From contig NZ_JBEXCV010000092.1 in NCBI RefSeq assembly GCF_040605455.1, positions 1-36,473 of the forward strand: a stretch of 36,473 nt of DNA. The letters run 5' to 3'. Origin of the DNA: Embleya sp040605455 (GTDB taxonomy: Bacteria; Actinomycetota; Actinomycetes; Streptomycetales; Streptomycetaceae). Under the pieces are notes generated by a model. It did no database searches, was not told where the DNA came from, and saw only the letters and a list, made by a program, of their open reading frames with translations. Positions 7,490-14,520 of the stretch are shown here, piece by piece. Every line of letters starts with the position of its first letter. Position 1 is the first letter of the stretch. A program made the translations under genes and the position numbers.

Positions 7490-8095
7490 TCAGGGGGTGG
7501 GTGGGGTGTGGGTGTAGGTGGTTATTACTTTTTCCGCGGAGGTGAGGAGTTCGGTGTCGTGGGCGCCGGTGGCGACCGTGTCGTGGAAGAGGTGGACGTG
7601 GGCGTCCTCGATGCCGACGAAGTTGGAGATGCCGATGCGGAGGCGGCGGTCGAGCAGGTCGTCCCAGCCGCCCTTGGTGAAGTGTTCGTGCGAGTAGCCG
7701 GCCAGGCCGAGCCACAACATGCGCTTGCCGGCCAGACGCGGGCGGCTGCGGCCGTAGGCGAAGCCGTAGTTCCAGACGCGGTCGATCCAGCCCTGAAGCA
7801 GGGCGGGCAGGCCGAACCACCACACGGGGAAGACCACGACGATCGTGTCGGCCGCCTCGATCCGGGCCATGTGCGCGCGGACCTCCGCGCTGTAGACCTT
7901 GTCCCGGTCGGCCCAGTCGGGTTCGTCCTCGACGGTCATCCGTGGATCGAATCCGTCGGCGTGCAGGTCGAGTACGTCCACGGTGTGGCCGTCGGCCAGC
8001 AGCCGGGCCCGGGCCCGGGCGGCGACCCGTGCGGTCAACGAGTCGGCCCGCGGGTGGGCGAGGACGACGAGGGCGTGCGGCGCTTCGGTGGTCAT
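7490..8095 (-). CDS. NAD(P)H:quinone-type oxidoreductase, flavodoxin fold
   Basis: 201 aa, typical of the Flavodoxin_2 family (KefF, MdaB, NQO1-like). Seen: the N-terminal VVLAHPRADSLT phosphate-binding loop of FMN, PVWWFGLPALLQGWIDRV (the family's flavin-contacting W-W-x-x-P segment, ~residues 94-111), and G-x-Y-S-H-E-H. It likely transfers two electrons from NAD(P)H to quinones or related acceptors in the cytoplasm. GAGGAAGG lies before the ATG. It follows the MDR gene by 54 nt on the same strand, so they form an operon. The SARP-type regulator is divergent from that operon. Confidence 0.92.
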   Translation of the reverse strand: MTTEAPHALVVLAHPRADSLTARVAARARARLLADGHTVDVLDLHADGFDPRMTVEDEPDWADRDKVYSAEVRAHMARIEAADTIVVVFPVWWFGLPALLQGWIDRVWNYGFAYGRSRPRLAGKRMLWLGLAGYSHEHFTKGGWDDLLDRRLRIGISNFVGIEDAHVHLFHDTVATGAHDTELLTSAEKVITTYTHTPPTP

Positions 8096-8149
8096 GGCGT
8101 GGCCTTCCTCGGTGGTGGTGTCGGTGACGGGGGGAGCGGGCGAGGTCGG

Positions 8150-9211
8150 TCAGTCGGCCAGACGGACGAGCATCTTGCCGGTGTTGGCGCCGTTCAGCAC
8201 ACCGAGGAAGGCGGCGGGCGCCTGCTCGATGCCCTCGAACACGGTCTCCTCCGTGCGCAGCGAACCGTCGCCGAGCCAACCGAGCGCGCGCTCGGTGAAT
8301 TCCGGGAACAGCGCGAAGTGGTCGGTGACCAACAGGCCGCGCAGGTTCAGCCGCCGGGTGTAGGCCTGGAAGATATTGCTCGGGCCGGGCACCGGCCCGG
8401 TCGCGTTGTAGCCGCTGATCGCGCCGATCAGCGCGAACCGGGCGCCCACCTTGGCGTTCGCGATGGCCGCCTCCAGGTGGTCGCCGCCGACGTGGTCGAG
8501 GTAGACGTCGATGCCCTCGGGAGCGGCCTGGGCGAGCTGGTCGCCGATCGCGCCGGCGCGGTAGTCCAGCGCGACGTCGTAGCCGAACTCGTCGCGCAGC
8601 CGTGCGGTCTTGGCCGGCCCGCCCGCGGAGCCGATCACTCGGGCCGCGCCCAGCTTGCGGGCGATCTGGCCGGCCACACTGCCGACCGCGCCCGCCGCGC
8701 CGGAGACGAACACGGTGTCGCCCTCGCGGACCGGGGCCACCTCGGTCAGCGCCGCGTACGCGGTCAGTCCGGTGGTGCCCAGCACACCGAGGTACGCCTG
8801 GGCGGGTACCGCGGAGGTGTCCAGCACGATGGCGGTCGCCGCGTCGACGACCGCGTACTCGCGCCAGCCGGCGAAGTGCGACACGGTCGCGCCGACCGGG
8901 ACGGCGTCGGAGCGGGAGGCGATCACCTCACCGACCGCGCTGCCGTCCAGGACCGCGCCGAGCTCGAACGGCGGGATGTACGACTCGACGTCGTCCATCC
9001 GACCGCGCATGTACGGGTCGACCGACATCCACGTGTTGCGGACCAGGATCCGGCCCTCGGCCAGGGCCGGGATCGCGGCGGTGACCAGCTCGAAGTCGGC
9101 GGCGGTGGGGGTGCCCACCGGGCGGGCGGCCAAGCGGATCTCGCGACCGGTGACGGGGGTGTCGGAGGCGAGGGTGGCGCCGGCGGTGTTGGTGTCGGTG
9201 TTCGCGGACAT
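8150..9211 (-). CDS. NADP-dependent MDR oxidoreductase (curcumin reductase/LTB4 dehydrogenase type)
   Basis: 353 aa. Residues ~1-120 form the GroES-like domain with the family marker WMSVDPYMRGRM (~residues 50-61). The Rossmann motif A-A-G-A-V-G-S-V-A-G-Q is near residue 165, and LRGLLVTD marks the C-terminal part. It lacks zinc ligands, as expected for double-bond reductases reducing enones with NADPH. The start is ATG 9211: GGGAG lies 8 nt upstream and the protein then begins like its relatives. An in-frame start at 9283 would add 24 non-conserved residues. It forms a leftward operon with the flavodoxin-type reductase and is divergent from the SARP regulator. Confidence 0.93.
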   Translation of the reverse strand: MSANTDTNTAGATLASDTPVTGREIRLAARPVGTPTAADFELVTAAIPALAEGRILVRNTWMSVDPYMRGRMDDVESYIPPFELGAVLDGSAVGEVIASRSDAVPVGATVSHFAGWREYAVVDAATAIVLDTSAVPAQAYLGVLGTTGLTAYAALTEVAPVREGDTVFVSGAAGAVGSVAGQIARKLGAARVIGSAGGPAKTARLRDEFGYDVALDYRAGAIGDQLAQAAPEGIDVYLDHVGGDHLEAAIANAKVGARFALIGAISGYNATGPVPGPSNIFQAYTRRLNLRGLLVTDHFALFPEFTERALGWLGDGSLRTEETVFEGIEQAPAAFLGVLNGANTGKMLVRLAD

Positions 9212-9240
9212 GGTGTGTGCTCCCGGTTCGTAAGTTCTGC

Positions 9241-9273
9241 TGTTCGGTGTGTCTTGTTCGGGCCGTCCCGAAC
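9241..9273. promoter_or_regulatory. Putative operator in oxidoreductase/SARP divergent gap
   Basis: GTTCGGG-CCGT-CCCGAAC (9256-9273) is a perfect inverted repeat with 7-bp arms. TGTTCGG also occurs twice in direct orientation (9241-9247 and 9255-9261, 14 bp apart). The site is 45-62 bp upstream of the MDR gene start. It is a candidate binding site for the neighbouring SARP-type regulator, although the 14-bp spacing is not the 11-bp period usual for SARPs. Confidence 0.5.
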
Positions 9274-9368
9274 TCGATGACACGAGAGTGCCGCCGGTCG
9301 CGCACGAAATCCTGCGGGTCCACGCACGGACGCCGGCGGGCGACCGTCAGAGCCGGGTTGACCTGCGC

Positions 9369-9374
9369 TAACGT
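9369..9374 (+). promoter_or_regulatory. Leaderless -10 box of the SARP regulator gene
   Basis: TAACGT ends exactly 6 nt before the ATG at 9381, and no Shine-Dalgarno is visible, so the mRNA probably starts at the start codon. No good -35 hexamer is seen 16-18 bp upstream. Confidence 0.5.
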
Positions 9375-9380
9375 GGCGGC

Positions 9381-12300
9381 ATGCGCTTCGGGGTGATGGG
9401 TCCGCTGGCGGTGTGGACGGCGGACGGACAGCCGGTTCGGATCCCGGAGTCGAAGGTGCGCGCGCTGCTCGCGGACCTGCTCGTGCACCGCGGTCACCCG
9501 GTCTCGGCGGACCTGCTGGTGGAGGACCTGTGGGGCGCGGACCCGCCCGGCAACCCGGCGAACACGCTGCAGACCAAGGTCTCCCAGCTGCGCCGGGCGC
9601 TGGAGGCGGGCGAGCCCGGGGGCCGCGAACTGGTCGCCTATCGCCCGCCCGGCTATCAGCTGCGGGTGGACGCGGACGCCGTGGACGCGGATCGGTTCGC
9701 CGAACTGACCGCGCGGGCGCGGGCCGGCGCCGACGTGCGCACCCGGGCGGGATTGCTCGCGGACGCGCTCGCGCTGTGGCGTGGGCCGGCGTTCGCCGAC
9801 TTTCGGGACGAGGAGTTCGCCCGCGCGGCGATCACCCGGCTGGACGAGCAGCGGCTGACGGCCATCGAGGACTACGCCGAGGCTCGCCTGGAACTCGGCG
9901 AACACACGCTGCTGGCCGACGAGTTGGGGGAGCAGGTCGCGCTGCATCCGGTCCGCGAGCGGCTGCGCGCGGCACACTTGCGCGCGCTGTACCGCTCCGG
10001 GCGGCAGGAGGAGGCGTTGGCCGGGTACGCCGAGCTGCGCGAGCGGTTGGCGGAGGAACTGGGCCTGGATCCGGGGCCGGAGTTGGCCGCGCTGCATCGG
10101 GCGATCCTGGCCCAGGACCCGAGCCTGGCTTCGGTCGCGGCGCCGGCCGATGCGGCCATCGGTGCGGCGGCCGGCACGTCGGTCGGGGTGGCTGCGCGGA
10201 CGCGGAGCAATCTGCCCGCCGCGTTGACCGAACTGGTCGGTCGCGAGGACGCGGTGGCCGAGGTGGACGGGCTGCTCCGGAGCGCTCGCCTGGTGACCTT
10301 GACTGGTTCCGGTGGGGTGGGCAAGACCCGGCTCGCGCTGGAGAGCGCGGCCCGGGCGGTCGACGATGCGTCCTTCCCGGACGGGGTGTGGTTGGTCGAA
10401 CTGGCCGGTCGGCGCGACCCGAACGGCGACGAGCTGGCCGACGCGATCGCCTCGGCGCTGGGCATCAGGGACGAGGCCGCGGCCGGCGCGGGGCATCGCA
10501 CGGCCGAGTCGCGGACCCGGCTGGCGGACGCGCTGCGCGGGCGCGGGCTGTTGCTGGTCCTGGACAACTGCGAGCACGTGATCGAACCGATCGCGGAACT
10601 CGCCGACCTGCTGCTTCGGGCCGCACCGGAACTGCGGATCCTGGCCACGAGTCGAGAGCCGCTGACGGTGGGCGGCGAGGTGTTGTGCGTGGTGCGACCG
10701 CTGGTGGTGCCGGCCGCGGGGGCGGATCCGGCGGCACTGGCCGAGTCCACGGCGGTGCGGCTGTTCGTGGCCCGGGCGGCCGCCGCGGCACCCGGGTTCG
10801 TACTGGACGCGCATACGGCGGACGCGATCGCGGCGATCTGCCGCCGCCTGGACGGGATTCCGCTGGCCCTGGAACTGGCTGCGACCCGGGTGCGCGGGCT
10901 CGGCGTACACGGGCTCGCGGCGCGCCTGGACGACCGGTTCCGGGTGCTCGGTGTGGGTCGGCGCGGGGTGCCGGCCCGGCAACAGACGCTGCGCGCGATG
11001 ATCGACTGGAGCTGGGAACTGCTCGGTGCGGCGGAGCGGATCGTGCTGCGCCGGTTGGCGATCCACGTGGACGGATGCGCTCCCGAGGCCGCGGAGGTGG
11101 TCTGCTCGGGGATCGACGTGGCTCGGGCCGACGTGCTCGATCTGGTCGGTCGATTGGTTGATCGTTCACTGGTGGTCGTGGTCGAGGGGCCGTATGGGCC
11201 GAGGTATCGGCTGCTGGAGTCGGTCGCCGCGTATTGCCTGGAACACCTGCGCGCGGCGGGCGAGTTCGATGCCGTGCAGGGTCGACACGACGGCTGTGTC
11301 GCCGAGTTCGTCGAGTACGCCGCGCCGCGGTTGTACGGCCCGGAGCAGCGCGAGTGGCTGGCCCGGCTGGACGCGGAGAGCGGGAACCTGCGCAGCGCGC
11401 TGGACGGCGCGGTACGGCGCGCGGACGCGGGGCTCGCGGTGCGGCTGGCGGGTGGGGCGGCGTGGTACCGGTTCCTGCGGGGGCGCTATCGCGAGGCGTG
11501 GCGGGCGTTGGATACGGCGTTGGCGGTGGAGGCTTGTTTGGATTCGGATTCGGATCCGGATTCGGATTCGCGTGCGCCTGCGGGTGTGGTGGACCCGCTT
11601 CGGGCGGCGGCGGGGGCCTGGCGGGCCGGGTTCGCGATGTTGATCGGGGACGGCAGCGATCTGGTGCGGCAGAGCCGGGACGCGTTGCGGGCGTACGACC
11701 GGATCGTGGAGGGGCGGGCCCGGGCCGAATGGTTCCTGGGCCTGGCGCACCTGCACGTGGGCGACGCGGACGCGGGCGGCGAACTGATCGAGCGGGCCCT
11801 GGTCGGCTTCCGCGCGGCGGACGACGCGTGGGGCATCGCGGCGGCGTTGACCGGCCGGGCGAAGGCGATGATGTTCCGTGGCGATCCGGCGGCGGCCGGG
11901 GCGGCGGCCGAGGACGCAGCGGCACGCTTCGTTGCGCTCGGCGAGCGGTGGGGGCTCGTGCAGGCCTCGGACCAACTCGCGTATGTGGCCGAGGTGTCGG
12001 GCGAGTACGACCGCGCCGCCGCGCTGCATCGCGAAGGGCTGCGCGGGGCCGAGGAGTTGGGTCTGTGGACGGACGTGTCGTACCGGTGGTCCGGGCTCGG
12101 CCGGATCGCGCTGTTGCGGGGTGACTTCGCTCGGGCCGAGGAATTCCACGAGCGTGGGCGGCGGCTCGCGGTCGAGCAGTCGGACCGGTTCGCGGAGGAG
12201 TTCGCCGAGGTCGGACTCGGACTCGGGGCGCGGCGGGCGGGAGACCTGGTGGCGGCCGAGCGGCACTTGCGCAATGCGCTGGAGTGGAATCGTCGGCTGC

Positions 12301-12701
12301 ACGAGGACTACGGCGTGCCGTTCTACGGGGTGACACTGCTGCTGGCCGAGTTGGGCTTCGTGGCCGAACTGCGCGGGGACGCGGTCGGCGCACGGGAATT
12401 GCACGAGGAGGGCTTGGCGGCGGCGCGGGCGTCCGGCGATCCGCGAGCCGTCGCGCTCGCGCTGGAGGGGTTGGCCGGGGTCGCGGCGATCTCGGGTCGG
12501 CCGGCAGAGGCGGCCACGCTGCTGGGCCGCGCGGACGCGCTCCGCGCTTCGATCGGCGCACCCTTGCCGGTGGGCGAACTCGGCGATGTGACGCGGATCG
12601 CGGCGGCGGCCCGGGAGAAACTCGGGCCTTCGGCCTACGCGATCGCCTTCCGCGTCGGGGTCGACTCGTCGGATGGGCCGGACGGCCTCGGCCGCCTCTG
12701 A
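9381..12701 (+). CDS. AfsR/SARP-type regulator: winged helix, BTAD, NB-ARC ATPase, TPR
   Basis: 1106 aa. Order: OmpR-like DNA-binding domain (~1-95, with L-L-V-E-D-L-W-G and T-L-Q-T-K-V-S-Q-L-R-R), bacterial transcriptional activator domain (~100-245), STAND/NB-ARC ATPase (Walker A GSGGVGKT ~residues 311-318, LVLDNCEHV Walker B, A-T-S-R-E-P-L, and I-P-L-A-L-E ~residue 492), then a long TPR-like helical region to the end. This is the AfsR layout, with the ATPase and TPR acting as a ligand or protein-interaction switch. A hexanucleotide repeat (11541-11570) adds an Asp/Ser linker. It is divergent from two oxidoreductases, its likely targets. It could instead be a pathway regulator for a remote cluster. 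Confidence 0.94.
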   Translation: MRFGVMGPLAVWTADGQPVRIPESKVRALLADLLVHRGHPVSADLLVEDLWGADPPGNPANTLQTKVSQLRRALEAGEPGGRELVAYRPPGYQLRVDADAVDADRFAELTARARAGADVRTRAGLLADALALWRGPAFADFRDEEFARAAITRLDEQRLTAIEDYAEARLELGEHTLLADELGEQVALHPVRERLRAAHLRALYRSGRQEEALAGYAELRERLAEELGLDPGPELAALHRAILAQDPSLASVAAPADAAIGAAAGTSVGVAARTRSNLPAALTELVGREDAVAEVDGLLRSARLVTLTGSGGVGKTRLALESAARAVDDASFPDGVWLVELAGRRDPNGDELADAIASALGIRDEAAAGAGHRTAESRTRLADALRGRGLLLVLDNCEHVIEPIAELADLLLRAAPELRILATSREPLTVGGEVLCVVRPLVVPAAGADPAALAESTAVRLFVARAAAAAPGFVLDAHTADAIAAICRRLDGIPLALELAATRVRGLGVHGLAARLDDRFRVLGVGRRGVPARQQTLRAMIDWSWELLGAAERIVLRRLAIHVDGCAPEAAEVVCSGIDVARADVLDLVGRLVDRSLVVVVEGPYGPRYRLLESVAAYCLEHLRAAGEFDAVQGRHDGCVAEFVEYAAPRLYGPEQREWLARLDAESGNLRSALDGAVRRADAGLAVRLAGGAAWYRFLRGRYREAWRALDTALAVEACLDSDSDPDSDSRAPAGVVDPLRAAAGAWRAGFAMLIGDGSDLVRQSRDALRAYDRIVEGRARAEWFLGLAHLHVGDADAGGELIERALVGFRAADDAWGIAAALTGRAKAMMFRGDPAAAGAAAEDAAARFVALGERWGLVQASDQLAYVAEVSGEYDRAAALHREGLRGAEELGLWTDVSYRWSGLGRIALLRGDFARAEEFHERGRRLAVEQSDRFAEEFAEVGLGLGARRAGDLVAAERHLRNALEWNRRLHEDYGVPFYGVTLLLAELGFVAELRGDAVGARELHEEGLAAARASGDPRAVALALEGLAGVAAISGRPAEAATLLGRADALRASIGAPLPVGELGDVTRIAAAAREKLGPSAYAIAFRVGVDSSDGPDGLGRL
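11541..11570 (+). repeat. In-frame hexanucleotide repeat inside the SARP gene
   Basis: Five tandem GATTCG units (the third is GATCCG) encode alternating Asp and Ser (one Pro) in the linker before the TPR region. Slippage would change the protein by two residues per unit without breaking the frame. Confidence 0.8.
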
Positions 12702-12863
12702 GTCGGGTTGTCGGTGGGTTCGAGCCGCGAAGGTCGATCGGTCGAGTGGGCCGGGTCGTGGACTTCGAGGCTCCGCCGGGAGCTGCGGGATCGGGCTGGG
12801 CACGGGGTTTCGGTGACCGGATCCCGGACCACGGTAGGGTCCGGGCAGGGCAAGGGGGATCAC

Positions 12864-13922
12864 ATGGAACGGGACCGAATTCTGCTGTTGGACGCGGCTC
12901 CCGGTGATTTGCTTGATCGGGAACTGGAGCGTCTGCTCGGCCACGGGTCGGCCGTCACCTTGAACCTTCGGCGGGTGGCCGATCAAGCCGGGGTGCGGGC
13001 TGCCTGGGCCGGGCGGGTGGACTTCACCGACTTCGACGCCTTCGACGAGTCCGCGCTGCTCGCCGAGATCGTCCGGGACGGACTCGGTTACCACGCGATC
13101 AAATCCCGTGCCGGCGTGCCGCTGCGCGCCGCGTTCCTCGCGGCGGCGACCGACGCCGCGCAGACCAACCGGCTCCGCGTGATCGGCCGGGCCGGGGCGG
13201 GCACCGATCACGTCGAGCTGGCAGCCGCAGCCCGTCACGGCGTGGCTGTCACCCATACTCCGGGTTCCAACGCGAACGCGGTCGCCGAGTTCACCCTGGC
13301 CCAGCTCCTCGCCCTGACCCGAGACCTCCCGGCGCACAACGAGGCCGCGCACCGGGGCAACTGGTGTACACCGGCCGCACCGACGGTGGAACTGTCGGAG
13401 CTGACCCTGGGCATCGTCGGGCTGGGTCGGATCGGTCTGGCAGTGGCCGAGCGGGCGACCGCCCTGGGCATGGAGGTTCGGGGCCTCTCGCGGCGCCCGG
13501 CTGAGGTATCGGTGCCCCTGGCCCATTCCCTCACCGCACTGCTGACGACCAGTGACGTCATCTCCCTACACCTGCCGCTCACATCGCGGACCCGAGGACT
13601 GATCGGTGGCGCGGAGCTGGCGCTGATGCGTCCGGGGTCGATCCTGCTGAACACCGCCCGAGGTGGGATCGTCGACGAACAGGCGCTGGCCGACGCACTG
13701 CGCGACCCGGCACACCCGCTCACCGCCGCCGCCGTCGACACCTTCGAGCATGAACACGCCGCTTTCGCCTCGCCGCTCTTCGGCGTGCCGAACGCCCTGC
13801 TCACCCCACACGTCGCCGGGATGACCAGGAGCGCGATGGCCACAGCGGCCCTGCGCTGCGCGGACCACATCGCGGCCCTGCTCGCCGGCCGCCCGGACGG
13901 CGTACCCGTGGTGACCGCGTGA
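12864..13922 (+). CDS. D-isomer-specific 2-hydroxyacid dehydrogenase
   Basis: 352 aa. The NAD domain carries GIVGLGRIGLAVAERA (GxGxxG, ~residue 180). The catalytic Arg is in NTARGGIVDE (~260), with the C-terminal catalytic His in LTPHVAG. GRAGAGTDHV matches the substrate-binding segment (V-G-x-G-x-D-H/N). It probably reduces a 2-keto acid to a D-2-hydroxyacid with NADH; phosphoglycerate dehydrogenase-like activity cannot be excluded. The start is ATG 12864 with AAGGGGG upstream. An in-frame start at 12708 would add unconserved residues. The 162-nt gap before it holds nothing recognisable. Confidence 0.93.
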   Translation: MERDRILLLDAAPGDLLDRELERLLGHGSAVTLNLRRVADQAGVRAAWAGRVDFTDFDAFDESALLAEIVRDGLGYHAIKSRAGVPLRAAFLAAATDAAQTNRLRVIGRAGAGTDHVELAAAARHGVAVTHTPGSNANAVAEFTLAQLLALTRDLPAHNEAAHRGNWCTPAAPTVELSELTLGIVGLGRIGLAVAERATALGMEVRGLSRRPAEVSVPLAHSLTALLTTSDVISLHLPLTSRTRGLIGGAELALMRPGSILLNTARGGIVDEQALADALRDPAHPLTAAAVDTFEHEHAAFASPLFGVPNALLTPHVAGMTRSAMATAALRCADHIAALLAGRPDGVPVVTA

Positions 13923-13988
13923 CAGTCGCCGCCGAATGGCGCCTTGGCGTGGCTGATGGGGCGTGGGGGGACCGGGGCCGGGTGGGGG

Positions 13989-13994
13989 TACGGT
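13989..13994 (+). promoter_or_regulatory. Possible leaderless -10 box of the ArsC-like gene
   Basis: TACGGT ends 8 nt before the ATG at 14003. The GGGGG run between them could alternatively act as a poor Shine-Dalgarno. Evidence is weak. Confidence 0.3.
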
Positions 13995-14002
13995 CGGGGG
14001 TC

Positions 14003-14359
14003 ATGGAGATCTGGATCAATCCCGCGTGCTCGAAGTGTCGGTCGGCGCTGTCCCTGCTGGATGCGGAAGGGGCCGAGTACACCGTGCGGCGCTATCTGGA
14101 GGAGCCGCCGACGGCGGCCGAACTGGAAGGCGTGTTGGCCCGTCTGGGGCTGGAGCCGTGGGACATCGCGCGTACCGGAGAGGCGATCGCGGGCGAACTG
14201 GGCATGAAGACCTGGGCCCGGGAGGCGGCCGAACGGGGCCGCTGGATCGCCGCGTTGGCGGAGCATGCGATCCTGATCCAACGGCCGATCATCACCGCCG
14301 ACGACGGTAGTGCGGTGGTTGCCCGCACTCCCGAGGCGGTCCGCTCGGTTCTCGACTGA
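14003..14359 (+). CDS. ArsC/Spx/YffB-family thioredoxin-fold protein
   Basis: 118 aa, the normal length for the family. INPACSKCRSAL at the N-terminus places the ArsC active-site cysteine (Cys ~9) in a CxxC context, closer to Spx/YffB than to E. coli ArsC, which has a single Cys here. QRPI near residue 93 is the conserved cis-proline region following a T-type loop. It may be a glutaredoxin-dependent arsenate reductase or a general thiol protein. No arsenite pump or ArsR is adjacent, so arsenate reduction is only a family-level label. It lies 161 nt before the Mrp operon, which has its own apparent promoter. Confidence 0.9.
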   Translation: MEIWINPACSKCRSALSLLDAEGAEYTVRRYLEEPPTAAELEGVLARLGLEPWDIARTGEAIAGELGMKTWAREAAERGRWIAALAEHAILIQRPIITADDGSAVVARTPEAVRSVLD

Positions 14360-14508
14360 GGGATTGAGGGACTGAGCGAGCGCGCCCGACCCCGGGCCGG
14401 GATCGCGCCGCCTTCCGTATGCCGCGCTCCGTGACGCGGTGATCGTCGGAGCGGTGGAAAAACGCGAGACATTTGCCCGATTGGAGATAATTCGGGCGAA
14501 TTGCCGAA

Positions 14509-14514
14509 TACCTT
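14509..14514 (+). promoter_or_regulatory. Leaderless -10 box of the Mrp operon
   Basis: TACCTT ends 6 nt before the ATG at 14521, and no Shine-Dalgarno is present. The 70 bases upstream are AT-rich for this genome and contain an imperfect inverted repeat, TTGCCCGA (14473-14480) with TCGGGCGA (14492-14499), which could be an operator for salt or pH control. No clear -35 box. Confidence 0.45.
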
Positions 14515-14520
14515 GACGTC

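Noticed and set aside
7120..7517. Open frames coding 16-residue repeats across the tandem array
   Set aside because: They exist only because the repeat unit is 48 bp; no ribosome-binding site, and one overlaps the permease 3' end.
8928..11066. Long minus-strand frame opposite the SARP gene
   Set aside because: Gln/Arg/Pro-rich shadow with no motif, overlapping the well-supported regulator.
12717..12726. T-arm-like GGTTCGAGCC suggesting a tRNA
   Set aside because: No matching acceptor, D or anticodon stems surround it; chance in GC-rich intergenic sequence.
14003..14359. Arsenic resistance operon
   Set aside because: Only an ArsC/Spx-type protein is present; no arsenite pump or arsenic-type ArsR is adjacent, and the CxxC site is Spx-like.
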